Source of the DNA: Flectobacillus roseus
GTDB taxonomy: Bacteria; Bacteroidota; Bacteroidia; Cytophagales; Spirosomataceae
NCBI RefSeq assembly: GCF_030056665.1
Contig: NZ_JASHIG010000020.1
DNA: 64,000 nucleotides
Reading direction: 5' to 3' (one strand)
Position numbers and translations under genes: made by a program. The notes beneath the pieces were generated by a model. It searched no databases, had not been told where the DNA came from, and saw nothing but the letters and a program-made list of their open reading frames with translations. Numbering within the stretch: the stretch's first letter is position 1; each line of letters starts with the position of its first letter. Of the stretch, positions 26,046-35,817 are shown piece after piece.

Positions 26046-27014
26046 TTATTTCACCAACTCTGCGTATTCTTTGGCAAAATAGGTCAAAATCACTTTTGAA
26101 CCAGCACGCTTCAATGATGTCAAACATTCAACCATCGTACGAGTACCATCCAACCAGCCGTTTTGAGCCGCTGCTTTTACCATCGCATATTCGCCTGATA
26201 CGTTATAAGCTGCAATTGGGATATTGAAATTATCATTTAAGGTTTTGATTACATCAAGATATGCCAAACCTGGTTTTACCATCAAGTAATCTGCTCCTTC
26301 CAAATAATCTAATTCAGCCTCAACCAATGCTTCACGTATGTTGGCAGGATTCATTTGGTAGGTCTTTTTATCTCCAAACTTAGGTGCTGAATCCAATGCA
26401 TCACGGAATGGGCCATAAAAAGCAGAAGCATATTTCGCTGAATATGCCATGATTCCTACGTTGATAAAGCCTTTGTCATCTAATGCTTCGCGGATATATC
26501 CAATACGCCCGTCCATCATATCCGATGGACCAACAATGTCGGCTCCAGCTTCGGCTTGTGCTACGGCCATTTTTGCCAATACTTCCAATGACTCATCGTT
26601 GAGAATCTGTCCGTTTTCGACGATACCATCATGACCATCCGCACTGTACGGATCCATGGCTACGTCTGACATGATGCAGATTTCTGGAAAAGCATTTTTG
26701 ACAGCGTTGATTGATTCGAGATAAATATTACCTTGGCGGTGGCTTTCGGTAGCATATTTATCTTTTTTTGCTTCGGGAATCTGAGGGAATAAGGCAATAG
26801 AACGGATACCTAAATCTTGAATAACCGCTAATTCATCAAGCAATTTATCTAGTGAGTAGCGGAAAATACCCGGCATAGATTTTACTTCTGTTGTCAGATT
26901 TTGACCTTCCATCACAAACATAGGATAAATCAAATCATTGACAGATACGGTTGTTTCTTCGACCATTGCACGGATAGCCGAAGACTGACGATTTCTTCTT
27001 GGTCTTCTTAGCAT
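26046..27014 (-). CDS. hemB: Delta-aminolevulinic acid dehydratase (porphobilinogen synthase)
   Basis: Condenses two 5-aminolevulinate molecules to porphobilinogen in haem synthesis. At 322 residues it is the usual length. It starts with the conserved arginine-rich RRPRRNRQSSAIRAMV segment. The active-site Lys is in YLMVKPGLAYLDVI (near residue 246). The region equivalent to the cysteine zinc triad reads DVAMDPYSADGHDG, with Ala/Asp/Asp in place of the three Cys, so this is the zinc-independent, Mg/K-type enzyme. It is a single gene with a candidate promoter at 27083-27090. Confidence 0.97.
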   Translation of the reverse strand: MLRRPRRNRQSSAIRAMVEETTVSVNDLIYPMFVMEGQNLTTEVKSMPGIFRYSLDKLLDELAVIQDLGIRSIALFPQIPEAKKDKYATESHRQGNIYLESINAVKNAFPEICIMSDVAMDPYSADGHDGIVENGQILNDESLEVLAKMAVAQAEAGADIVGPSDMMDGRIGYIREALDDKGFINVGIMAYSAKYASAFYGPFRDALDSAPKFGDKKTYQMNPANIREALVEAELDYLEGADYLMVKPGLAYLDVIKTLNDNFNIPIAAYNVSGEYAMVKAAAQNGWLDGTRTMVECLTSLKRAGSKVILTYFAKEYAELVK

Positions 27015-27082
27015 AATATCAAGCCAGCGTTTTTTGTACTAGCGTTTATTGAAAAAACCTACATTCATAAGTTTTAGTGCCA

Positions 27083-27090
27083 CAAAGGTA
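27083..27090 (-). promoter_or_regulatory. Candidate -7 box of hemB
   Basis: TACCTTTG on the minus strand (27090-27083) matches TAnnTTTG. TTAG stands about 19 bases upstream in place of TTTG. The leader would be about 60 bases. Confidence 0.45.
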
Positions 27091-27215
27091 AGGAATGAGT
27101 GATTTGTACCTAAGAGATTATGTGTTTTTTAAAATTTCTTTAGATAAAATGTAGTATTTGAGTTCTATGCCTCACAACTACATTTCAATTAATCATTCAA
27201 ACACCATTCTCTCCA

Positions 27216-28169
27216 TTATTTTATCACTGTGACTGCGGTTCTAATTTGTTGGTAAGAAGCAAAAACGCCCAAACCATTTTCCACATTGGTATAGGTAAGT
27301 ACAGGTTCAGAAAATGGATTTCGGCCACTGCGACGAACTTTGTCTACCGAGATATTAAACTGATAATATGGATAATCTGTTACAGCAACATAAATTTCAG
27401 CATTTCGACTAACTACATTCAAATCGTTCGTAGCGTTAAGTAGCATAGGCTGAGTCGCCAAAGTCATACCATCTTGTCCAGCATCGCTCATATACTCTTG
27501 GCGACTATTGACAAAACGGCGAACCACCACAAAGCGATTTTGAGCATCTAGTACCCTCATGTTTTCATAATAAAATGCCCCCACAGCATAGTAATTGACT
27601 GTACTGGCAAAGTCTAATACCCGTACGATAAGAGCTGGGTAAGCTTTATTATTTCGGTCATAACCTGTTGTCAATGATGGATTTATCGCTGTTCGCTGTA
27701 CTCGCTGGGTTGGTACGGTACATTTTGCTTTTACTTCTTTCCCTCTGGCTTTAGCGATCATGGTGTACGTTGCACCTGCTACAATAGGAATATCTTTGGT
27801 CGAAATGACATATCGGTCTTTCGTCAAAAAATTTTCTTTGTAATGTCCCGTACTGTCTACTTCGATATAATCAAGATAGGTAATTTGTTGATATTTAGCT
27901 GTCACGGTTCTTGTACCATCCGAAAGCGTAATTACGGCATCTTTTAATACTGGATATCGGTCTTCACCTTCGTTGATGACACCAATTACAGGTTGGTTGG
28001 TAGTCAATGATATTTCTATCATGGTATCCTGCGGACAAATAAAACTCTGCAATACTAGTTTTTCTTCATACGGAAGGGCAATATTATTGACCAATGTTTC
28101 ACAAGAACTCAGTGATAACAGAGCCACTATTACCACTACTATTTTTTGCCAAAATTGAAATGATTTCAT
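27216..28169 (-). CDS. DUF4249 outer-membrane lipoprotein, partner of a TonB receptor
   Basis: 317 residues with a lipoprotein signal peptide: hydrophobic VVVIVALLSLSSC with the lipidated Cys near residue 23. The remainder is beta-rich (for example MIEISLTTNQPVIGVINEGE, DAVITLSDGTRTVTAKY), matching DUF4249, a Bacteroidota family almost always encoded beside a TonB-dependent receptor. Here it lies 11 bases after the receptor stop and is surely co-transcribed. By analogy with SusD-type partners it may cap the receptor and bind substrate at the cell surface; the substrate is unknown. Confidence 0.85.
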   Translation of the reverse strand: MKSFQFWQKIVVVIVALLSLSSCETLVNNIALPYEEKLVLQSFICPQDTMIEISLTTNQPVIGVINEGEDRYPVLKDAVITLSDGTRTVTAKYQQITYLDYIEVDSTGHYKENFLTKDRYVISTKDIPIVAGATYTMIAKARGKEVKAKCTVPTQRVQRTAINPSLTTGYDRNNKAYPALIVRVLDFASTVNYYAVGAFYYENMRVLDAQNRFVVVRRFVNSRQEYMSDAGQDGMTLATQPMLLNATNDLNVVSRNAEIYVAVTDYPYYQFNISVDKVRRSGRNPFSEPVLTYTNVENGLGVFASYQQIRTAVTVIK

Positions 28170-28180
28170 GGTCTGCTAGA

Positions 28181-30607
28181 TTAAAATTTAAAACTATAAG
28201 TTGCTGAAGGAATAATCCCAAACAATGCATACTGCGCCAAGGATTTAGTAGTCTGGTCGGTTGTGGTGTTATACACGCTTTTGAAGGAATAGAAGTAGGC
28301 ATTCTTGCGATTGTAAAGATTATACACGCCAAACTCCCAAGTACGGGTATGTCCTTTCTTCATTTTTTTATGGAACTGCACTCCCACATCTAAGCGATGG
28401 TAAGGCGGTGCACGAAAATTATTCCTTTCGCGATAATCAGGTATTTCACGGGCACTGTTATAATATTGATTTACGCCAGTTTGATTCAAACCAGGAATAT
28501 GACTGTAGACTTCATAAGTCGAAATGGGAATCGTAAACACATTGCCTGTTCCATATACCCAAGTGGCCGACAAGGTAACATTTGGTTTTAAATGGTAAAT
28601 ACCTACTAAGGACAAATCATGACGACGGTCGTATTTGGGATAAAACTCTTTCCCAAAATTCAATTCATCAAACTGGTGGAAAATCCAAGATAAAGTATAA
28701 CCTATCCAGCCCGAAAACTTACCTGTTTTTTTCTGTAACAAAAACTCAGCTCCATACGAACGCCCTTTACCCGCAGTCATATTACTTTCCCATGGAGATT
28801 CTTGTGTTTTGGTTTGAGTAAAGCGTTGAATACTTCCATTCAGAATAAAAGAGCTACCTTCTTTCAATGCCACGATTTGATTCATAGTTTTATAGAAGCC
28901 TTCTAACGTAATACTAAACTGTCGTTCGGGGAAATCTTTGGCAAAACCCAAAGCTACCTGCTGCGAGCGCTGCGGTTTTATTAAGTCAGTAGAAGGTACC
29001 CATAAATCCGTAGGCAAACTTGCTCCTGAATTTGACACCAAATGAATATATTGATTCATTACGGCATACGATGCTTTCAAAGCCCAGTCTTTGGGTAAGG
29101 TCCATGCCATAGCCCCGCGAGGTTCCCAGTTATGATATCCTTTTTCGGAAGTACTAAAACTAGAATAGCGTAAACCTATGTTGAATCGTAAATTGGGGAG
29201 AGGCTTGTAATTATCTTCCAGATAAATACCTAATTCAAGCGCATCGATATTTTCGACTGCATCTTTATAGCGTGAAGCAATATCGTCTTGTAACTCAATG
29301 GCAGATGGGGTAAAACGGTGCATGGTGGCTAACGCTCCTGCTTTGAGGGTATGAATAGGATTAGGTAAAAAATCAATATCAAACTTGGCACCAAGGTCTC
29401 TGATACCAGAAGAATAATACAAACTGAAATTATTGATACCTATTGCATCAAGATTAGACTGTAAACTTGATGTCATAAAATCGTATTTACTATAAATCAA
29501 AGACAGATTACTGAAAAGGTTATCGCTATAAAGGTGATTCCAGCGTATGGTAGCGGTTTGGTTTCCCCATTCAATCGACGATTCCAATTTAGATTGCAAC
29601 TGCATATCTCTTACATAGAGTCGATCTTGCCCGAAATATCCACTTAGGAATAGTCGATTTTTTTGTCCAAAATCATAATTCAATTTGGCATTGAAATCAT
29701 AAAAATAATAGCGACTTCCTTTTTGTTCTTTGGGAATAAGTGGTTGGGTCAAAATATCCAAATAAGTGCGTCTGGCAGATACTAAAAATGATGAACGTTT
29801 TTGCTTATCAATAGGCCCTTCGGCTACTACTCTTGCCCCAATCAGGCCAATTCCTCCTTCTACATGGTAATCTTCTTTATTGCCTTCTTTCATTTGCATT
29901 TCTATTACCGATGAAAGTCGACCACCAAAACGGGCAGGAAATCCGCCCTTGGTTAGTTCAACGCTTTTGAGTGCGTCGCCATTAAATACCGAGAAAAATC
30001 CAAACAAGTGATAGGCATTATATACTGGGGCATCGTCCAGAATCAGGAGATTTTGGTCGGGGCCACCACCACGCACATAAATTCCAGCATTCCCTTCTGC
30101 TCCTTTTTGCACGCCGGGCATCAGTTGGAGAACTTTCAATACATCTTTTTCACCCATGAAGGCTGGAATCTCTTTGATTTGTTGAATCGGAATGGAAATC
30201 TGCGACATTTGCACTTGCTCCGAAAGTTTTTGTTGCTCAACGCTATTGGCTACAACTTTTACCTCCTCCAAATCTTGATTACTAGGTTTTAAATCAACAT
30301 TGATGGTAAGCGATTTTGATTTTGCAGGTATCTTTTGAGAGAAAACTTGATAGCCGACAAAACTATAAACCACCTCAATACTATCCTGAGCCAGAACACT
30401 CAAGGAATAAAAACCATAATTATTGCTTTGAGTCCCAATGCGGGTACCCTTTAGCATAACATGTACCCCTGGCAGCAGCTCGGCGCTTCCAGCTTCTTTG
30501 ATGTAGCCACTGATCGTAATTTTTGAGGCATTTTGCCCAAATACTGAGGTGTCAAACAACAGTAATACATACAAAAGAAGACATAGCAATCCAACTGGTT
30601 TGTTCAT
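28181..30607 (-). CDS. TonB-dependent receptor with carboxypeptidase-like N-terminal domain
   Basis: 808 residues. A signal peptide (LLCLLLYVLLLFDTSVFG) is followed by a CarboxypepD_reg-like domain (about residues 30-115, ISGYIKEAGSAELLPGVHVM), a plug domain (about 120-240, with LQLMPGVQKGAEGNAGIYVR and DDAPVYNAYHLFGFFSVFN) and a large beta-barrel ending in an aromatic residue (PSATYSFKF). It imports a bulky substrate across the outer membrane using TonB. It is the first gene of a two-gene unit with the DUF4249 lipoprotein. No enzyme or regulator nearby reveals the ligand. Confidence 0.92.
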   Translation of the reverse strand: MNKPVGLLCLLLYVLLLFDTSVFGQNASKITISGYIKEAGSAELLPGVHVMLKGTRIGTQSNNYGFYSLSVLAQDSIEVVYSFVGYQVFSQKIPAKSKSLTINVDLKPSNQDLEEVKVVANSVEQQKLSEQVQMSQISIPIQQIKEIPAFMGEKDVLKVLQLMPGVQKGAEGNAGIYVRGGGPDQNLLILDDAPVYNAYHLFGFFSVFNGDALKSVELTKGGFPARFGGRLSSVIEMQMKEGNKEDYHVEGGIGLIGARVVAEGPIDKQKRSSFLVSARRTYLDILTQPLIPKEQKGSRYYFYDFNAKLNYDFGQKNRLFLSGYFGQDRLYVRDMQLQSKLESSIEWGNQTATIRWNHLYSDNLFSNLSLIYSKYDFMTSSLQSNLDAIGINNFSLYYSSGIRDLGAKFDIDFLPNPIHTLKAGALATMHRFTPSAIELQDDIASRYKDAVENIDALELGIYLEDNYKPLPNLRFNIGLRYSSFSTSEKGYHNWEPRGAMAWTLPKDWALKASYAVMNQYIHLVSNSGASLPTDLWVPSTDLIKPQRSQQVALGFAKDFPERQFSITLEGFYKTMNQIVALKEGSSFILNGSIQRFTQTKTQESPWESNMTAGKGRSYGAEFLLQKKTGKFSGWIGYTLSWIFHQFDELNFGKEFYPKYDRRHDLSLVGIYHLKPNVTLSATWVYGTGNVFTIPISTYEVYSHIPGLNQTGVNQYYNSAREIPDYRERNNFRAPPYHRLDVGVQFHKKMKKGHTRTWEFGVYNLYNRKNAYFYSFKSVYNTTTDQTTKSLAQYALFGIIPSATYSFKF

Positions 30608-30763
30608 GTGGGTTTGTGGTGGTGATACAGGTATTTAGTTTGTATTTATCAGCAAAGTAATATCTTAACTCGGAAAAATTATAACAAATTCTTAAATATC
30701 AAGCAATTATCCCAATGTTACCAAATTTAACAATTCCTTAACATTGACGTAAATAAGTATTTT

Positions 30764-30771
30764 TACTTTTG
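30764..30771 (+). promoter_or_regulatory. Candidate -7 box of the phosphate transporter
   Basis: TACTTTTG matches TAnnTTTG. ATTG occurs 17 bases upstream, a slightly short spacing. The predicted leader is about 130 bases. Confidence 0.4.
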
Positions 30772-30905
30772 TGCGATAATTACCAATATGAAAAGTCTTA
30801 ATAATACTTGAGATATAAGAAAAACGATAAAATACCTGATTCACTAATTCAAAAATTCCTTTTTACGCGTTCGTTCTTATATCATATAATTAATTCACAA
30901 AAACT

Positions 30906-32357
30906 ATGTTCGGATTAGATACGTCCTTGTTCATTTTACTTTTCCTTTGCTTATTCTTAGCCTGTGCTTTCGAATTTGTTAATGGTTTCCACGATACAGC
31001 TAACGCGGTTGCGACTGTTATCTACACAAACTCATTGAAGCCAACTCAAGCCGTTGTATGGTCTGGTTTTATGAACTTTATTGGTTTGTTGACTGGTGGT
31101 GTTGGTGTAACGATGTCAATCATTGGATTATTACCCACGGAACTACTCATCGACCCCAACGTCTATCACTCCATGGCCACGGCTTTATCTATGTTAGGTG
31201 CCGCTATTATTTGGAACTTAGGAACATGGTATTTTGGTATTCCAGCGTCTTCTTCTCACACATTGATTGGTTCAATCATTGGTATCGGTGTTGGATACGC
31301 TCTTTTGCCAGAAAATAAAGCTGGTTTATCAACAGTAAACTGGGATAAAGCTACCGAAATTGGTCAGGCACTTTTGTTGTCTCCATTGTTTGGTTTTGCT
31401 GTGGCAATTGTATTTATGTACATTTTGAAAAAATCTGTTCCTAATAAAGAAATTTTTAAAGAGCCGAAAAAAGATACTCCTCCTCCAATGTGGATTCGTG
31501 GTATTTTGTTTTTGACTTGTACATTGGTAAGTTTCTTCCACGGACGTAACGACGGTCAAAAAGGTATCGGTCTTGTAATGATGATTTTGATTGCTTTCTT
31601 ACCAAGTTATTTTGCGATCAATACCGATGTTGATCCATTCAAATTGCAAGGTGCCGTAGTAAAAGTTCAGACAATCATTGCTAAAATCGATACAAACAAA
31701 CTTTCTTCTACTGAAAAAGAAAGTTATACGAAAGTAATGAAAGCTACTGTAGCTTTGAATACAATTTTGACAGACAAATCATTAATTAATCATTTGTCTA
31801 CTGAGAAAAAACTAGAGATTCGTAAAGATGTTTTAGCTATTAATAAGCATACAAAAAAATTGTCTGAAAGCGATGCAGTAAGCTTAAGTGCTGACGACAA
31901 AAAAGAACTGAAAAAAGCTACTGCTGGTGATAAAGCTCCTTTCTTCTCATTCGGTAACTCAAACAAAGGTCTTTCGTCATTAACAGACTTTGCTCCAGCT
32001 TGGGTAATGTGGATGATTGCTTTATCATTAGGTTTAGGTACTATGATTGGTTGGAAAAGAATTGTAGTAACAATCGGTGAGAAAATCGGTAAGCAACACC
32101 TTTCTTACGCTCAAGGTGCTTCGGCTGAGTTGGTTGCTTCTATCACAATCGGTTTGGCTACGGCTTACAAATGGCCAGTATCTACCACTCACGTTCTTTC
32201 GTCGGGTATCGCTGGTTCGATGGTAGCTTCAAAAGGTATCAAAAACTTACAAGGTGGTACAGTGAAAAACATCGTAATGGCTTGGGTATTGACACTTCCA
32301 GTTACGATTCTTTTATCAGCTACATTGTTTGTTTTCTTCCGTTGGATTATTGGTTAA
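30906..32357 (+). CDS. Inorganic phosphate transporter, PiT family
   Basis: 483 residues of an inner-membrane phosphate:cation symporter. Both PiT signatures are visible: GFHDTANAVATVIYTN near residue 28 in the first repeat and PVSTTHVLSSGIAGSMVASK near 425 in the second. A further FHGRNDGQKGIG lies in the middle. About ten transmembrane segments surround a long hydrophilic loop (residues ~245-345, Lys/Ser-rich and charged) that separates the halves. It is followed by a terminator, a DUF2490 protein and a phosphate-selective porin, suggesting a phosphate uptake group. Confidence 0.93.
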   Translation: MFGLDTSLFILLFLCLFLACAFEFVNGFHDTANAVATVIYTNSLKPTQAVVWSGFMNFIGLLTGGVGVTMSIIGLLPTELLIDPNVYHSMATALSMLGAAIIWNLGTWYFGIPASSSHTLIGSIIGIGVGYALLPENKAGLSTVNWDKATEIGQALLLSPLFGFAVAIVFMYILKKSVPNKEIFKEPKKDTPPPMWIRGILFLTCTLVSFFHGRNDGQKGIGLVMMILIAFLPSYFAINTDVDPFKLQGAVVKVQTIIAKIDTNKLSSTEKESYTKVMKATVALNTILTDKSLINHLSTEKKLEIRKDVLAINKHTKKLSESDAVSLSADDKKELKKATAGDKAPFFSFGNSNKGLSSLTDFAPAWVMWMIALSLGLGTMIGWKRIVVTIGEKIGKQHLSYAQGASAELVASITIGLATAYKWPVSTTHVLSSGIAGSMVASKGIKNLQGGTVKNIVMAWVLTLPVTILLSATLFVFFRWIIG

Positions 32358-32368
32358 TCCATCATTTA

Positions 32369-32408
32369 AAAAGAGTCTCATGGTCGTTGAAAACCATGAG
32401 ACTCTTTT
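32369..32408 (+). terminator. Terminator after the phosphate transporter
   Basis: AAAGAGTCTCATGGT and ACCATGAGACTCTTTT form a 16-bp perfect stem around an 8-base loop, with T at the 3' side. Confidence 0.85.
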
Positions 32409-32459
32409 AGTACAAGATTGAATTTCAACATATACTACCAATATAGAAAATCCAAGTTT

Positions 32460-33299
32460 ATGAAAAAGTTTATCATGACGGCAATTTTGTCGTTGATGGC
32501 TACTGCATTATCTTTTTCCCAGAGTCCAAGAAACTATTATCATATTTCTAATGGTTGGACGGACTTAAATATTTCGGGAAAAATTGCAGGAAAATTCTCA
32601 TGGCAACTAGAAAACCAGCAACGTCGCCAAGATATGCAAGGGGATTACAATGAAAGTACTACAACTGGTAACCCTTACCATAATCTTAATCAGCACGTTT
32701 TTCGTCCATGGGTACATTTTCAGCTTAATCCTAACGTAAGATTTTCATTGATGCCATTTGGTTGGATAGGTTCCAATCGCTTCAGCAATGGCGCTCCTTC
32801 CGCTTTTTTTTCAGAATATCGTATATCTCCACAAGTTACCTTGTCGCAAAACATTGGTCGCTTACGCATCGATAACCGTTTTCGCTATGAATTTCGTTGG
32901 CTAGGACAAAATCAAAGTATCGATGACAAAAGCTTTTTGTATGATGGTGACTTCTCAAATGCGACATTCAGAGAACGTTTCCGTTATCAAGTAAAAATGA
33001 CACTTCCTATCAACCACGCCAAAATGGATGATAATACCCTTTATGCACAAGCTTATGATGAATTGTTTGTGAATATGGGCGAGAAAGTTTCAAACATTAA
33101 TCTACTGGACCAGAACCGTTTATTAGTTGGACTTGGGTACAAATTCAATAAGTTTGTGGCAGTTGAAGCAGGTTATATGCAACAAACCATTTTCCGTTTC
33201 AACAATGCTAATAAAGACAATGTTGAGATTAATAATATCCTTCAACTCAATTTAGCCATTAGCAATTTTGAGCAATTATTTAGTACGAATAACAAGTAA
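32460..33299 (+). CDS. DUF2490 family outer-membrane protein
   Basis: 279 residues from ATG 32460 (an upstream GTG/ATG extension overlaps the terminator region and is rejected). A signal peptide (MKKFIMTAILSLMATALSFS) is followed by a beta-rich chain with many aromatic residues and charged turns (RPWVHFQLNPNVRFSLMPFG, RLRIDNRFRYEFRWL), characteristic of DUF2490, a predicted small outer-membrane barrel with unknown role. The position 102 bases after the phosphate transporter and before a phosphate porin suggests, but does not prove, a role in phosphate uptake. Confidence 0.8.
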   Translation: MKKFIMTAILSLMATALSFSQSPRNYYHISNGWTDLNISGKIAGKFSWQLENQQRRQDMQGDYNESTTTGNPYHNLNQHVFRPWVHFQLNPNVRFSLMPFGWIGSNRFSNGAPSAFFSEYRISPQVTLSQNIGRLRIDNRFRYEFRWLGQNQSIDDKSFLYDGDFSNATFRERFRYQVKMTLPINHAKMDDNTLYAQAYDELFVNMGEKVSNINLLDQNRLLVGLGYKFNKFVAVEAGYMQQTIFRFNNANKDNVEINNILQLNLAISNFEQLFSTNNK

Positions 33300-33313
33300 T
33301 TAATATAAATAGC

Positions 33314-33351
33314 TGTTAATTGTTGGACAGGCCTATCTGACAATTAACAGT
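33314..33351. other. Perfect 11-bp inverted repeat after DUF2490
   Basis: CTGTTAATTGT (33314-33324) and ACAATTAACAG (33341-33351) pair perfectly around a 16-base loop. No U-tract follows in either direction, so it is either a weak terminator or a leader element of the porin gene. Confidence 0.5.
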
Positions 33352-33552
33352 AAAGAACCACAAATCACAGACAAATAAATTAACTTCCATCCTGTATCGA
33401 AATCCATTTTCGTGTATGATTTCTTATTGTCTTTATGATGAGTAATCTTATATCGAATCAGTAATTTTTGCGAATTAACCCCTGTTTTTATTGAAAACTG
33501 GCGTTCAATTCTATGGGATTACTATGTCGTTACGGTAGAATCTTCAAGTTTT

Positions 33553-34746
33553 ATGAAAACGTTAAAAGCCCTTGTTTACCTCATTATTTTATGTCCTGTA
33601 TATTTCTCTTTAGCTCAGAGCACAGAGAAAACAGTAGCACCCAAAAAATGGTATGAAAAAATCTCGATTAGAGGTTATGCACAAGTACGTTATAATCGTT
33701 TATTAGAAACCAACGAAAAGCTCAAATGTGAGCAATGTGATAGATCTTGGGGAGAAAATGGTGGTTTCTTTATCCGCCGTGGACGTGTGATTATTTCGGG
33801 CGATGTATCCGAAAGATTGTATATCTATGTACAGCCTGATTTTGCTTCTAATGTCAGTGGAAGTTTTCAACATGCCTTGCAAATCCGTGATGCGTATTTT
33901 GATTTGGCTCTCGATGCTAAAAAAGAATATCGTTTGCGCTTTGGACAAAGCAAAGTGCCTTACGGTTTCGAAAATATGCAATCGTCACAAAACCGTCTTT
34001 CTCTCGACCGTGCCGACCCAACCAACAGTCCTGTCTCTAACGAGCGAGATTTGGGTGTATTTTTCTATTGGGCACCAGCCAAAATCCGTGAGCGTTTTGC
34101 TTATTTGGTTTCTTCGGGGCTTAAAGGTAGTGGCGATTATGGGGTATTTGCTTTGGGTTTTTATAATGGTCAAAACTCCAACAGAACCGAAGCTAATAAC
34201 GAGCCACACGTAGTTTCGAGAGTAACCTATCCTTTTCAGTTGAAGAACGGACAAATTATAGAAACAAGTTTGCAAGCATATACAGGGAAATATGTAATTG
34301 AAAAAAACACAAAAAATAAGGCTACAGTCTCAGACTTTATAGATCGCCGTGTTGGCGCAACGGTGGTAGTGTACCCACAACCTTTAGGTTTTCAAGCTGA
34401 ATATAATGTTGGGCAAGGACCGCAATTCAACCCAGAAACAATGACGACTGAAGTAAGAAATCTACATGGGGGCTACGCACAGGTAATGTGGAGACAAAAG
34501 GTGAACGATAATTTTGTTACGCCATTTATCAAGTATCAGTACTATAATGGCGGTAAAAAACATGAAATTGATGCTCGTAGCTACTTGGTAAAAGACTTGG
34601 AAATTGGTGCCGAATGGCAATTAAAAAACTATTTTGAATTTACAGCTACTTATACTATTTCAAACAGAACTTACGAAGACGCTAACCTTCCTGACAATCA
34701 CCAAATTGGTAATCTATTGAGATTGCAAGCACAATTTAATTTCTAG
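33553..34746 (+). CDS. Phosphate-selective porin O/P family protein
   Basis: 397 residues. A signal peptide (LVYLIILCPVYFSLAQ) precedes a barrel beginning IRGYAQVRYNRLLE and FFIRRGRVIISGDVSERLYI, which is the OprO/OprP family pattern. Two cysteines (CEQCDRSWG near residue 56) form an unusual CxxC in an extracellular-type loop. The last residue is Phe, as expected for an outer-membrane barrel. It should bring phosphate or polyphosphate across the outer membrane for the PiT transporter 1.2 kb upstream. Phosphate specificity is inferred from family and context. Confidence 0.88.
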   Translation: MKTLKALVYLIILCPVYFSLAQSTEKTVAPKKWYEKISIRGYAQVRYNRLLETNEKLKCEQCDRSWGENGGFFIRRGRVIISGDVSERLYIYVQPDFASNVSGSFQHALQIRDAYFDLALDAKKEYRLRFGQSKVPYGFENMQSSQNRLSLDRADPTNSPVSNERDLGVFFYWAPAKIRERFAYLVSSGLKGSGDYGVFALGFYNGQNSNRTEANNEPHVVSRVTYPFQLKNGQIIETSLQAYTGKYVIEKNTKNKATVSDFIDRRVGATVVVYPQPLGFQAEYNVGQGPQFNPETMTTEVRNLHGGYAQVMWRQKVNDNFVTPFIKYQYYNGGKKHEIDARSYLVKDLEIGAEWQLKNYFEFTATYTISNRTYEDANLPDNHQIGNLLRLQAQFNF

Positions 34747-34780
34747 CAGTCGGAGTATTTAGTGAGAGATGATTGAGTGC

Positions 34781-35062
34781 ATGAGTGATTATTCTAAAAT
34801 TTGTATTCCATCTGTAGAGACGCAAAGCATTGCGTCTAAAGGGGTATCATTCTGAAATAAAGTATCAAACATGAGTCATCCTGAATTTTTAGGATAGGGA
34901 TTATTCTCCACGTTTTTATCAAAAAAGCGGTCGAAAAATATTTTTCGACCGCTTTTTTGATAATGCCATGCTAGATTTTCACTCAGCATAAGACGCAATC
35001 ATTGCGTCTCTACGGCGAGAATACAAATTTTAACATAATCACTAAATTCAGGATGAGTTATG
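34781..35062. repeat. Composite palindromic repeat R3, copy B (full-length)
   Basis: The most complete R3 copy, filling the convergent gap between the porin and AlkD genes. The outer inverted repeat is 34781-34838 against 34989-35045: ATTCTAAAATTTGTATTC mirrored by GAATACAAATTTTAACAT. Each arm carries a palindrome GTAGAGACGCAA...TTGCGTCT (34814-34837 and 34991-35013). The core (34918-34961) is the AAAAAAGCGGTCGAAAAA / TTTTTCGACCGCTTTTTT hairpin. A further pair, GAGTCATCCTGAATTTTTA (34873-34891) and TAAATTCAGGATGAGTTA (35043-35060), is also inverted. There is no open frame. The remainder of the gap (34747-34780, 35063-35089) is plain. Confidence 0.8.
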
Positions 35063-35089
35063 CTTATAAACCAAGCTCAATATTCGCTA

Positions 35090-35785
35090 TTATTTGGCGA
35101 GAAGATAGGCTTTTCGCTCAGCTGGAGGTAGCTTTTCGATAGCATAACGCAACATGGTACGAGGCATTGCTAAAACGTGTTCATCCAAAAATTCTTTTAA
35201 GACCAACTCATCTCGCTTACCGATTTCTCGAAGCATCCACCCTGTGGCTTTGTGAATAAGATCATGACGATGTGTCAGAAAACCTTCGCAGAGATGAATA
35301 GCATCGGTAAATTGTCCTTTTCGAATAAAAGCAAAGCAAGTGATAATGGCCACTCGCTGTGACCATAAATGATTACGCTGGGCTAATTCGTACAAAATAT
35401 CACGATCTTTGTCGAGCAACCAAGGTCCTAGAATAAAATGTGCTGTTAGATCGACCAAATCCCAATTGTTGATATAGTCCAAATGACTCAGATAAAGTTC
35501 AACGATACGAGCACGCTGTATCGTCGAACCTTTCTTGAATTGTTCTACCCACATCAGTAAGCCACAGGCACGGACTTCGTGTGTCGAATGCTCAACCAGC
35601 GTCGTAACCTCCTCAATAGATACTTGTTTGTAAAACTCCTTTACTACACTCCTAACCTGAGGATTCGATAATCCCCAGAAAGTGTCCCCTTCGGCATATT
35701 GACCTTTACCCGTTTTAAAATAACGAGCCATCAATTTTGCCCTTTCGGGGTTTTGTAAAGAAGCTAATTTTTCAAGTACTTGCAT
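35090..35785 (-). CDS. DNA alkylation repair protein (AlkD-like)
   Basis: 231 residues of HEAT-like helical repeats. The features of the AlkD family are visible: YFKTGKGQYAEGDTFWGLSN near residue 24, INNWDLVDLTAHFILG near 110 and the active-site neighbourhood HDLIHKATGWMLREIGKRD near 175, followed by LDEHVLAMPRTMLRYAIEKL. AlkD is a DNA glycosylase for positively charged N3/N7-alkylpurines that does not flip bases. It is a single gene, and no adaptive-response genes are nearby. Confidence 0.92.
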   Translation of the reverse strand: MQVLEKLASLQNPERAKLMARYFKTGKGQYAEGDTFWGLSNPQVRSVVKEFYKQVSIEEVTTLVEHSTHEVRACGLLMWVEQFKKGSTIQRARIVELYLSHLDYINNWDLVDLTAHFILGPWLLDKDRDILYELAQRNHLWSQRVAIITCFAFIRKGQFTDAIHLCEGFLTHRHDLIHKATGWMLREIGKRDELVLKEFLDEHVLAMPRTMLRYAIEKLPPAERKAYLLAK

Positions 35786-35817
35786 GATTAAATTAAGATT
35801 GTGTCAAGGATAAGTAT

